Source of the DNA: Nematopogon swammerdamellus
Taxonomy: Eukaryota > Arthropoda > Insecta > Lepidoptera > Adelidae
Direction of reading: 5' to 3'
Length of the DNA stretch: 64,000 nucleotides
NCBI GenBank assembly: GCA_946902875.1
Contig: OX336340.1
Location: forward strand, 12,973,566-13,037,565
Each line of letters starts with the position of its first letter. Position 1 is the stretch's first letter. Both the position numbers and the translations under genes were made by a program. Below are positions 24,036-34,800 of the stretch, piece by piece. Below the pieces are notes generated by a model. The model did no database searches, was not told where the DNA came from, and worked only from the letters and a program-made list of their open reading frames with translations.

Positions 24036-25527
24036 AGTCATTATTCGTACAGCGAAGGCTGGCCTCAATATCCCTGAAATAGCAGGAAAGTGGTATGGGT
24101 GAATTTTTTGGTGGTTTAAAAAAAATTATATTACAGACCGACCAAGTTATCTGTGAACTGAGTGGTGCGCTGCCATCGTTTCATTGTTGCCAGTGTTGTG
24201 GATGTCCCCGTTTTATTTGATGTTTCATTATCGAACAGTTCAGTTCGTATGTTGCTTTGTGCAAACAATATTGATACTGATTTATTGATTTATTTTTAAA
24301 GGAATGGTTCTAGAGTGTAACATCAAATAAAACGGCGGTATTCACGATTGCACCGGAACTTTACTACTACTACGGTGTTGTCACGGTGGCGCGGTGGCGG
24401 CGGCGCCGTGTTGATATGGCCGGGTCCTAAGTCAAGATATTTTACGTAATATCTGGTTGACTATTTAGAATAGCTATTTTACTACAATTATCAGCCACAA
24501 GACGTCCACTGCTGAACATAGCCCCCCATAGATTTTATTACTTGATATCTAAACTACGCATGTGAGTATATTTTGCGAAAAATAACTAAAAACCAAGTAT
24601 TGGTATAAGCAAAAAATTTTATTCGTAAATAGTGAAATAGAGGATGTAATTTCAATGTGAAAAATGAGTATGTACTCAAAAATCATTTTTTTTATTCAAA
24701 TCCTGGTTTACAATATAAGTATGATCACTTGATTTCGCTGTGATTTCAGTTGTACACGTATTATGATTAGTCGTGATCAATAGGCCACACCCCAGGCATA
24801 TTGTTTTGGATGTTTTTTTTTTCTTTTTTTCTTGCGAATAACTGGCTCTCCAAGCTGTTATTTCGTGTTTTTCCTTATTTTTTCAGTACCAGAAGCCTTT
24901 CGTAGTTCGGTATTTCTTTTCTCACCGAATAAAATTTATGAACTTTTCTTCAAATGACCCCACGGTCCAATGAATCAACATGAAAAAAACCATTTTTCTT
25001 TGTCTTATTTTACCAGCTGTTGCGACTTTTGTACGTGTTTCTTCTGCAGCGTTCTTTTCCTTAACAATTTTGGATATTAGCCCTTTACTTACACCTGAAA
25101 ATTCAATTAATCACAAAACATCAAATTAAAATGTATCTGTTATGTGGGAAAAATTTGGTTTACAAGTGGCAACACTATCCTGTAGCAATTTATATTCTTT
25201 TGTAAATCGGATGAAATGGAATTATCGGCGCTTGCTGTAGAGGATCCTCTTCAAAAACTATTTTACTTTTAGTATTATATTCCGGGCATCGCTGTGAATA
25301 GCTTTCGGCATGATAAAATGATTTAAAGAGACAGAAAACTCGAACTGAAAACGATTTGACAAATATGACAGCCGAATGACACTTCTGTTAATTCCTGCTC
25401 TGCCACTTCACAGATAACTTGGTAGGTCTGTAACATATTGTTGAGGCGGCGCATGTCGTTTTTGTTACGTTTCGTTTCTCGTTGACAGGGATGATGAGCC
25501 GGTCTTCGCTGTACGAATAACGTCTCG
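24036..25527. mobile_element. Second copy of the 1370-1738 TIR element, expanded
   Basis: The left end TTATTCGTACAGCGAAGGCT and right end CTTCGCTGTACGAATAACGT match the ends of 1370-1738. About 1.3 kb of unrelated AT-rich DNA separates the two conserved inner blocks, so this copy has an insertion or is a longer relative. No transposase frame was seen. Confidence 0.55.
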
Positions 25528-25625
25528 TCTTGCTTGCAAGTTGCACTTTTCCATTGCCATCTGTCAAAGTGACGGACGGCTCCAGTTCCGAAAACAACAA
25601 CAACAACACAACCAGTCAGTCTCCT

Positions 25626-26386
25626 CAGTGTGACCAGATTCAGTATTTTAATACTTTTTCAGTATATTTTGACGATTTTTTTGACCATCAGTATTTTTAT
25701 AGGTATATTACTGAAAGTAAGTATTTTTTGGTATATTTAGCATAAAATTACATTTTCATGGTAAACAATGGACGCAATCGTCCCCACGAACTTCGCCTCT
25801 ATCTTCTGCCGCGAACATCGGCATTATAGGAGGGAATTTCCCCAAAATTGTTTCAGTTTGTGTGGTCTTAGAGCAACACAGGTAGGTTCCCGATCCTTTG
25901 TTATCGATTATAGAGCCCTAAAACTTGATCGCAAAGTAAATCATTTGTTACAATCCTCAAGTACTGGCTCACCCCTTTCTTGTGAGCAATTTTGGGTGGA
26001 AGTTGGAAACATTTCTAACAGTGATGGAACTTTAAAAATATAGCTAATTTAGTAAATCTTTGTTATTTATACCCGTGTCCAAAGCTGCATGCGAGCGCAT
26101 ATGCTCAAAGATCAATTTAATAATAATCGAGCAAAGAAACAGATCTAACAATAAAAATGTATCGGCAGTTTTAAAAACAAAGCAAGATGAAGGATGTTGT
26201 ATACATTTTAATCCTTCGAAAATAATGTTGAAGTAAAATTCGAACATTTATAATGATGATGATGAATAAAACATGTTATGAAAATCGGTATTTTTATTGG
26301 TATATTTGACCTGTCATAGAAAGTATATTTTAGTATTTTTTCAAGGGGGCAACGGTATTTTCGTAAAATTTAATCTGGTCACACTG
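25626..26386 (+). mobile_element. hAT element with 8-bp target duplication
   Basis: The ends are CAGTGTGACCAGATT and its inverted copy, and both flanks read AGTCTCCT (25618-25625 and 26387-26394), the 8-bp duplication expected of hAT. An internal frame (25768-26043) reads LSCEQFWVEVGNISNSDG; after one TAG it continues FIPVSKAACERICSKINLII, the hAT dimerisation motif. It is a 761-bp internally deleted, dead copy whose right end is 100 bp before the FADD ATG. Confidence 0.9.
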
Positions 26387-26486
26387 AGTCTCCTGCCTGG
26401 TCCTGACTTCTCCATCTTTGTGATCTCCATCAAGCAGGCAGGCTTGTTTTGGAGTATTTATTTGACCGTGCTGCTGAACCACCAGA

Positions 26487-28192
26487 ATGCAACATCCAAC
26501 GACGGCCATGACAGACTACATCAAACTGAAGGAATCCGTGATATTAGCAGTGAGCAAGGAGCGAGACTATGACAGCATTCTCTCCAAGCTAAAAGAGATA
26601 TTCTATAGAGAAATTAACTCTCCACGTCAAAGCGAACAGATCTGTAGCGTCGCAGATCTCTTACTGATACTGGAGAAACGGAATGAGTTGGCCGAAGACA
26701 ACGTGGTTCCTCTTAAGACGATCGCCGCCGCCTTGCGGGGCGCCACGGACTTGGCGGCGCAGATAACACAATATGATGAACACATTCTCATTGTCAGCGA
26801 TCCTTCAGCAGTTACTTCCTACTATGGTAAGTCGTAAAACAATAGTCATTCCATTTCAAGTGCCTACTCAATCAAATCTTTCAGTATTCCTGTGGACACC
26901 TACAATAATAGGTAGGGCTGTCATCTCTAAAATCATGAAACCAGGACAAAAAGAAGTAAAACCCCGGATTTCCATATAAAAACCCGGACATTGCTTTTTT
27001 CTTATTATGACATGACAATTATTTTATTTTCAACTTTTTGACAAAATTAAATACATATACATACCTACATATCACACACGCTGAATCCCGACAATCGGGG
27101 TAAGCAGAGTAATCGGTGTTGTGCTGCAAGAACTCTGGTAAATTACAGCACAACACCGACCTCAGTGACGGCTTTTACGTAGAGAAGCGCGCGCTGTTTG
27201 AGCGAAGTCCGTTCGTAGTTCGTTCGTTCAGTCATCTCTATCATAGAGTTATGCAGCGGGCGGTATTTTTGAATTTCGTGTAACCCGGACTACTTTAAAA
27301 AATTCCCCCGGACGCCCCCGGACGCCTTTAAAAGAGGACAAATCCGGGGATACCCGGACGGATGGCAGCCCTAATAATAGGGAACTCCCCTGAACTTGGC
27401 ATCTGTAACATATTATCTATCTCGGGATTCCCCGTACAGTAAATACATGAAATGGAGTAATTCTGTATATTTCTAAAGGTTAATTCAATTTTGGAAATGT
27501 GTGTGTTTTGTTTGCATACGTCACAGGGTTATTTCAAGATCGGTTTTATTATAATAAATGTGGGTTATTTATTATCACAAAAACACAGATTATTGCAAAT
27601 TAATTTTATTTTTTATTATCTTACTGCATGTTAGGTTTTTTATTGAGACCAGGTTTTTTATTTAAACCAAATGTTGAACAGTAATATTGTAAAAAATTCT
27701 ATAAATTTGTAAAATACAGGTTTTTGTAATAAATATAGGTGTGTTATAAATATAATAAAACAGGTCTTACAATCATGGCACATACAATGTAATCCCTTCC
27801 ATATATCAAATTAAATAGGTATTAAAAATAAATATGTATTGTGTAAAAACTTTTCAGGTACCATTCGGAGAAACCAAAATAAATCGGAGCCTATTGTGCA
27901 CACTCCTTCCATCAACATAAAGAAAAAAAGTTTGATATATGAAACTATTGCAAACGAAATCGGCTCCCACTGGCGCGACCTGGCGAGAAGTTTAGAAATA
28001 AGGGAGGGCCAGATACAAAAGATTAGTTCAGAGTACAAGGACTACTCGGACAAAATCACACGAGTATTGGAATTGTCGGAGCACAAAAGTGATCCACAGC
28101 GATGGTTTTACCAGCTCTGCGACGCGCTTGAGTCCGCAAGGAGGAAAGATTTGCGCAAGTCATTGCAGGAAATAATTATGATGAATGTTTAG
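26487..28192 (+). CDS. Fadd: FADD-like death adaptor, 2 exons
   Basis: Exon 1 is 26487-26826 (donor G/GTAAGT) and exon 2 is 27858-28192 (acceptor TTTTCAG); the phase-1 intron closes to 224 residues. Residues about 8-85 resemble a death effector domain (helical, with KLKEIFYREI and VADLLLILEKR). Residues about 130-215 are a death domain, with the typical core WRDLARSLEI and a following WFYQLCDAL helix. This DED-DD order and length fit insect FADD, the cytoplasmic adaptor between IMD and the caspase Dredd in the IMD immune pathway (family knowledge). A second ATG at 26508 (MTDYIK) could also serve as the start. A hAT element ends 100 bp upstream of the ATG, and an antisense SINE-A starts about 90 bp after the stop, so both flanks are transposon-derived. 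No intact AATAAA lies before that SINE; the next is near 28815. Confidence 0.88.
26827..27857. other. FADD intron
   Basis: A 1.03-kb AT-rich intron. Besides the SINE-C fragment, two CCCCGGACGCC direct repeats stand at 27300-27325. No exon was seen. Confidence 0.6.
27070..27160 (-). mobile_element. SINE-C tail fragment
   Basis: ACACGCTGAATCCCGACAAT and TTGTGCTGCAAGAACTCTGG are the complement of 990-1075. It lies in the FADD intron. Confidence 0.75.
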
Positions 28193-28280
28193 TTTGTGTT
28201 GTGAGGGATTTGAATCATACATATTTTTAATGTTTAAGGACCAGTTTACCAGATGAAAATTAATACTTAATACATTTTTA

Positions 28281-28650
28281 ATTTTTTATGGAAACTGACA
28301 CTGTTGGCTACCTACACACAACATCCGTGATGTCAGCCTATAACACCGGGTGAGCTAGGTGCTGTCAGTGCTTCCCTTCATTTCATGTCGGCTACACTGA
28401 ACTGGACGGAAAACACAAACTATTTATATAGCCGTTTCGACAGATGTTTCGTTCAGTGCGGTGGTACCAACCCGGCCGGGATAAATCCTACCACCGAGTA
28501 AGATAAGAAGGGAAGGGACCTACAGTTTAACGTGGAATCTGAACCTCTGTCAGCCTCCAACGGTCGAGCGGTCACCCATTCAAGTACTGATCGCACCCAG
28601 GGTTGCTTAACAACAGTCGACCCATCGCACCACTGAGCTACCGAGGCTGA
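28281..28650 (-). mobile_element. SINE-A, near full length
   Basis: Minus strand order: TAGCTCAGTGG (A box), GTTAAGCAACCCTGGGTGCG and AAGTACTGATC.. equivalents of 5S rRNA, GGTTCAGATTCCACG (B box), a body with CCCGGCCGGGTTGGTACCAC, and an end at TGTCAGTTTCCATAAAAA. It begins about 90 bp past the FADD stop, antisense, so the FADD 3' UTR probably contains it. Confidence 0.85.
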
Positions 28651-29024
28651 CAAAACGTTTTTGTGACTTCGATAAATTGTTTTTGGACCCCCGTTGTTTG
28701 AATAGACACTAAAATGTGGCTTTATTATCCTTCAGGATATCCTAGGTACTTGTCACATATCCGAGGTGTGAGTTGAAATTTGGACCAAGGGAAGCTAGAA
28801 GTGGGTGCCAGTCAATAAACTTACATAATAGATCTCCAAATGTGATTTGGATGTTTATAAGTATTGGTATGGTACCACCATGTCCAACATTTTGAGCTCA
28901 TCGGTTAAGTGCTATCTCAGGTTGTTAATATAAAAGTGAAAAAGAGAGGACTAGAATAGTGTGCGCGAGCGAAAAAAGGATACAGAGTTCGACAGTTGCT
29001 GTCAATCTTGCTTATTTCCTACTT

Positions 29025-29082
29025 ATGAACTGAATTTTTCAATATAGAACCACTAGGTTCTATATTGAAAAATTTAGTTCAT
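29025..29082. repeat. 27-bp-arm hairpin
   Basis: The arm ATGAACTGAATTTTTCAATA and onward returns inverted after the 4-base loop ACTA, with one mismatch. Confidence 0.9.
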
Positions 29083-29554
29083 TTGAAGACAGTCAATATA
29101 CTTTGGTTACGTATTATGACGTGTTTTCTTCTAAAAATAATAATTTATAAGCCACCAAGTGACAATGATATTATTTTTATATGATAAAAATAGGCAAATT
29201 ACGTTTCTTAAAAATGACCATGACACTTTGGCTATATTCTGCTGATTTCAGTTAAGTTTGAGTAAATAATATTTTTGTTCTGCAGAAAGCGACCATAGGC
29301 AAATGATCACTTTCATTTGAATATTTCTAGAAACAACTGCAATTAAAACATTGACCATACAGTGACTTGGTTCTCTTACTATGAATGAAAGTTTACACAA
29401 CCAGGATTTGCAGAAGATATCGTTCGTAGCTGGAATGAATAAACGACCACTTACACTTGGCTGTATTTTACAGAACGTAAAACCAGAGATTCTGAGTCCA
29501 TATATGTTAAAAAGTCAAAGGAGGACCGGACAAAATGGTCCTTGATACCAATAA

Positions 29555-30120
29555 CGACGTGACATATGTCATTAGAAAGGTATTTCGATATACTACAATA
29601 GTTACTATGGGAGCTCATTTCAAATCACTGTGTGAAAAAAGTTATGGCGATACAAAAAACTTATTTTCATAGACGAAATTAAGCAATGAAAATGAATTAT
29701 TTCGTATTCTATAACGTTATAGAGCAAGTTGAAACATGTTTATGAGTATTTCTGGGGGGTGCCGGATGCCATCATATGTCATTCATTAGAAAGGTATTTC
29801 AATATACTACAATAGTTACTATGGGAGCTCATTTCAAGTATATTGAAATACCTTTCTAATGACATATGGCACCCCCCAGAATACTCATAAACATGTTTCA
29901 ACGTGCTCTATAACGTCATAGAATACGAAATAATTCATTTTTATTGCTTAAAATCGTCTATGAAAATAAGTTTTTTGTATCGCCATAACTTTTTTCACAC
30001 AGTGATTTGAAGCCAAAATGACGCTGAAAAAACCTGCTTATGGTCGAAAGACCGATCGCAAGTAGCTGTAAAATAATAAAAAAAAAAATAAAAAAAACAG
30101 TGATTTGAAATGAGCTCCCA
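29555..30120. mobile_element. Fold-back element
   Basis: 29630-29763 pairs with 29868-30000 as long inverted arms (TCTATGAAAATAAG, GTTTATGAGTAT, GGGGGGTGCC). An inner block with ACTACAATAGTTACTATGGG occurs in direct orientation at about 29590 and 29808 and inverted at about 30110. The minus-strand frame at 29958-30191 is an artefact. Confidence 0.8.
30012..30097 (+). mobile_element. 86-bp A-tailed retroposon with 12-bp target duplication
   Basis: CAGTGATTTGAA stands on both sides (30000-30011 and 30098-30109). The insert is a unique segment including GGTCGAAAGACCGATCGC and ends in an A-rich tail. It sits inside the right arm of the fold-back element. The source RNA is unknown. Confidence 0.7.
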
Positions 30121-30245
30121 TAGTAACTATTGTAGTAATAAGGTTCAATATTGAATCGTGCAAGTTGACTGAACGCAGGAATATGCGACATACCTACTAG
30201 AAAAATGCAAGCAACGGTTCAAACATTTGAAGAAATACGTCGGCG

Positions 30246-30317
30246 GCCCGGTAGCGGAATTGGTAACGCGCTGGCAGCTCAAGCCGGAGTTCCAGGTTCG
30301 ATTCCTGGTCGGGACGT
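30246..30317 (+). tRNA. tRNA-like sequence, probably pseudogene or SINE head
   Basis: It has an acceptor-like GGCCCGG..TCGGGAC (one mismatch, one wobble), an A box TAGCGGAATTGGTAACGCG, an anticodon stem CTGGC/GCCGG and a T arm CCAGGTTCGATTCCTGG, followed by a T run. The loop AGCTCAA lacks U33, so it is unlikely to decode. Confidence 0.45.
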
Positions 30318-30433
30318 ATTTTTTCTCTTCATTTTCGACTTGCTTAGTACTAACATATAAAAATAATAAAATAAAAAAAACATAATAAGTTTAGTAACTA
30401 TATTGATATTTTTATCTACTTCAGCACGATTCA

Positions 30434-30890
30434 ATGCTTGTGACTTTACAAAAAAACTTAGTATGGATTCAAACTCCTCCCCCTGAGCTCGCCCCAAGGC
30501 TTCATGTACTAAACAGGTTGAGTCTGTCAGTTCTTAAGTCTCTCAATAGCTTCTGCCTCAGTTCACGGTTCCAGTCACATTCCAACAGTATATGGAGTAG
30601 GTCCTCTTCTATCCCACATGTGCTCCAGTTGGTGATTGTGCTATCTTCATGAGGTACATGTCTTATTTGTTGGAATGTGTCCGGATCGTAGTCTCAGGCC
30701 CAATACAAGTTCTATTCTCGGTCTGTCGCTCATGGCAAACCAGGGAATTTTTAACGGTTCACACTGCATTGTTCTGTACCATATACCTTTCTGCACTGAT
30801 CTGAAATATTGTTTCCACAAATTACTAATACACAACGGATACTCATTCAAGGACTTTAATTTTACATGTGAAAAGAAAAAATCGTAAAAA
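30434..30890 (-). pseudogene. LINE ORF2 C-terminal remnant
   Basis: Minus-strand frame: KGIWYRTMQCEPLKIPWFAM and RIELVLGLRLRSGHIPTNK. The LRLRSGHIPTNK pattern is typical of the end of jockey or RNase-H-type LINE polyproteins. Stops break it after 30647. Confidence 0.65.
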
Positions 30891-31154
30891 TAAAAAAAAA
30901 TCAGGCATCTTTTGGTTTATAGTAATGAGGTGGTAATTTAAATTTATTGATACATGGCAATTCAACGTCCAGGCTATGTGTCAGCGCCATCTACATTTAA
31001 GACAGGATTTTGAGCTTTTTCCGAGTTACGTTTTTTAATATGGGGCTGCCAGTCCTCTTGTATATTATCGTCCATGGTATAACATAATGTGTATTTGGAG
31101 AATAATTGATATCTTAGTTAGATGGTTGATTAGCCATAATTTTTTATAGGCGAC

Positions 31155-31400
31155 TAAGGGATATGACTCCCTTCTTATATTACTAGGTGGTAGGGTTTAA
31201 CCCGCCCGGGTTGGTACCACCGCACTGAATGAAAGGTCGGTCGAAACGGCTATGTAAATAGTTTGTGTTTTCCGTCCAGTTCAGTGTAGCCGGCACGACC
31301 GAAGGGAAGCACTGACATGGCACCAAGTTCTCCCAGTGTTATGGGCTGACATCACTGTTGTAGGTGATGTAGCCAGCTGTGTCAGTTTCCATAAAAAAAA
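31155..31400 (+). mobile_element. SINE-A 3' part
   Basis: From TACTAGGTGGTAGGGTTTAA through CCGCCCGGGTTGGTACCACC to GTGTCAGTTTCCATAAAAAA. The head is lost. Confidence 0.85.
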
Positions 31401-31659
31401 AATTATAATTTAAGGTATGCTACTAAGAATCAGCATCTATGGGCCTGTGACATATAGGCCGACCCCATAGAGATACATATAATATACAGGCGACCCTAAC
31501 ACACTGTAAATAAAAAAATAATAAGAAAAAAAATTCACAAATACATTTTTATTACATTTACAAAATATGTCTTATGTTTAACTTATAAATGAAAGAAAAC
31601 AGATCTTTTTAAGTAAAAATAACAATAATATAATGGCATTTTAAATGGAATGTTTTGTG

Positions 31660-31665
31660 TTTATT
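31660..31665 (-). terminator. Candidate poly(A) signal of PFAS
   Basis: AATAAA on the minus strand, about 210 bases past the PFAS stop; a second lies at 31548-31553. Position fits, but usage is unproven. Confidence 0.4.
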
Positions 31666-31876
31666 TGTATATATTCCTCAAAACTTTCTTTCCTTCTGAA
31701 ATTATTAATAATAATAGCAATGGTCCTAGATTGGCCGCTTGCACACTGGACGATAACGGCACGACAACAGTAACTTTACGACCTCGATAACCCAGCGGGG
31801 GAAACAACAATGTATGAAGTATTGTTACTGTCACCGATCAGTGCAACGGTAAGATCATGTCGTCAAACATAAGATA

Positions 31877-34800
31877 TTATTGTGCGGCGGCCCATTTGTA
31901 AGCGTTGTTGAAGAGTGTGAGCCAGGGGGAGGGCAGCGCGGCGGGGAGGTGTTGCGGCGGCGGGGGGGAGGGACACTGCCAGCGCAGCACGCAGCGCTCG
32001 GGGTGCGGCATCATCGCCAGGTGCCGCCCGTCCCGCGACGTCATACCCGCCAGCCCATCTGTACAAATTATGTGCAATAATTATTATTTTTGTCGAAGTA
32101 ATTTCTATAATTACCATATAAATTTCTAACTTCAACCCAACTACAGATATTCTTGCTCATAAAATCCGTTTGGCTATGAATGGTGTCAGGCGTGTACATG
32201 GACATTGTTTTAGTGTGCGTAGCCTCGAGAGCGCTCAGTCACGATCGCGACGCGGTCCACGCACACAACACACACAAGCGTCACAGCATATATATGGCTA
32301 AAGCAGTATGGAAACTACGTACAAAACGATCGAAACGACGCACTCACACACACGCACGCCTCAACAAGGCCCCGAAGCGAATGTCGCAAACAATCAGTCG
32401 CGGGTGCCGCGTCCGAGTGGTCGTGTTTGTTTTTGTTGCATACGCCACGGACAGTCCGCGATCTTTTAGAATGCAAAAAAATGTTTACAAACGTTTTTCG
32501 ACTGTTGTCACTTTATATTAACTTTTGACAAATGTTGACAACTTTTGTCAACTTTTGCCAACTTCTGTCACATTTTGTCAACTTTTATCGACTGTTGTCA
32601 ACTCTTGTCAACTTTTCTCATCTTTTGCCAACTTCTGTCACCTTTTGTCAACTTTCATCGACTGTTGTCAACTCTTGTCAAGTTTTGTAAACTTTTGAGA
32701 ACTTTTGCCAACTCTCGGTAACTTATGTCAACTCTTGTCAACTTTTGTCAACTTTTCTTATCTTTTGCCAACTTCTGTCACCTTTTGTCAACTTTTATCG
32801 ACTGTTGTCAACTCTTGTCAAGTTTGTAAACTTTTGAGAACTTTTGTCAACTGTCGGTAACTTATGTCAACTCTTGTCAACTATTGTCAACTTTTCTCAT
32901 CTTTTGCCAACTTCTGTCACCTTTTGTCAACTTTTATCGACTGTTGTCAAGTTTTGTAAACTTTTGAGAATTTTTGCCAACTCTCGGTAACTTATGTCAA
33001 CTCTTGTCAACTTTTGTCAACTTTTCTTATCTTTGCCCACTTCTGTCACCTTTTGTCAACTTTTATCGACTGTTGTCAACTCTTGTCAATGTTTGTCAAC
33101 CTTGGTCAACTTTTGCCAACTTTCGTCAATATTTGTCAACTTTTGTCATCTTTTGTCAACTTTTATCGACTGTTGTCAACTCTTGTCAACCTTGGTCAAC
33201 TTTTGTCAATATTTGTCAACTTTTGTCATCTTTTGTCAACTTTTATCGACTTTTGTCAACTCTTGTCAATGTTTGTCAACCTTGGTCAACTTTTGTCAAC
33301 TTTCGTCAACATTTGTCAACTTTTGTCATCTTTTGTCAACTTTTATCAACTGTTGTCAACTCTTGTCAAGTTTGTAAACTTTTGAGCACTTTTGCCAACT
33401 CTCGGTAACTTATGTCAACTCTGGTCAACTTTTGTCAACTTTTCTTATCTTTGCCCACTTCTGTCACCTTTTGTCAACTTTTATCGACTGTTGTCAACTC
33501 TTGTTAATGTTTGTCAACTTTTGTCAACTTTTATCAATATTTGTCAACTTTTGTCAACTCTTATCGACTGTTGTCAACTCTTGTCAATGTTTGTCAACCT
33601 TGGTCAACTTTTGTCAACTTTCGTCAATATTTGTCAACTTTTGTCATCTTTTGTCAACTTTTATCGACTGTTGTCCACTCTTGTCAATGTTTGTCAACCT
33701 TGGTCAACTTTTGTCAACTTTCGTCATCTTTTGTCAACTTTTATCGACCTGTGTCAACTTTTATCGACTGTTGTCAACTCGTGTCAATGTCAACCTAACC
33801 TTGGTCATCTTTTGTCAACTTTTGCAAACTTCTCTCAGCTTTTGTCAGCTTTTATCATATTTTAACCACTGTTGTCAACTTTTGTCACTTTTATGAACTT
33901 TTGTCAGCTTTCGTTTTGACAAAAGTTGACAAGAGTTTACATAAGTTGACTAAAGTTGACAAGAGTTAACGAAAGTTGACAAACTGGACAAAAGATGGGA
34001 AAAGTTGACGAAAGTTGACAAACAGCTGACATAAGTTGACAAACGTTTACAAAATATGAAAAAAGTTGACAATACTTAGTTGACATTAATTAACAATAGT
34101 TGACGAAAGTTGACAAGAGTTGACAAAAGTTCACGAAAGCTGACAAAAGTTCATAAAAGGGACAGAACTTGGCAAAAATTGACAAAAGATGACGAAAGTG
34201 GCTATAAGTTAACAAAAGTCGACAAAAGCCATAAAAGTAGACAAACGTTGACGAAAGTTGACAAAAGTTGACAAAAGTTGACAAAAGTTGACAAAAGTTG
34301 ACAAAAGTTGACAAAAGTTGACAAAAGTGGACGAAAGTTGACAAAAGTTGACAAATGTTGACAAAAGTTGACAAGAGTTGACAAAAGTTACCGAGAGTTG
34401 ATAAAAGTTCTCAAAAGTTTACAAAACTTGACAAGAGTTGACAACAGTCGATAAAAGTTGACAAAAGGTGACAGAAGTTGGCAAAAGATGAGAAAAGTTG
34501 ATAAAAGATGAGAAAAGTTGATAAAAGATGACGAAAGTGGCTATAATTTCACAAAAATCGAGAAAAATAGACAAAAGTTGACAAACGTTGACAAAAGATG
34601 ACAAAAGTCGACAAATGTTGACGAAAGTTGACAAAAGTTGACCAAGGTTGACAAGAGTTGACAACAGTCGATAAAAGTTGACAAATGATGACAAAAGATG
34701 ACAAATGTTGACGAAAGTTGACCAAGGTTGACAAACATTGACAAGAGTTGACAACAGTCGATGAAAGTTGACAAAAGTTGACGAAAGCTGACAAAAGTTT

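Noticed and set aside
29958..30191. 77-codon hydrophobic minus-strand frame
   Set aside because: It spans the fold-back arm and the A-tailed retroposon; no independent evidence of coding.
30246..30317. Functional tRNA gene
   Set aside because: The A and B boxes are good, but the anticodon loop lacks U33 and the acceptor stem has a mismatch, so it is listed only as tRNA-like.
32180..32521. 113-codon plus-strand frame just left of the satellite
   Set aside because: Its composition is driven by CACACA and CGAAACG runs, with no recognisable domain or splice context.
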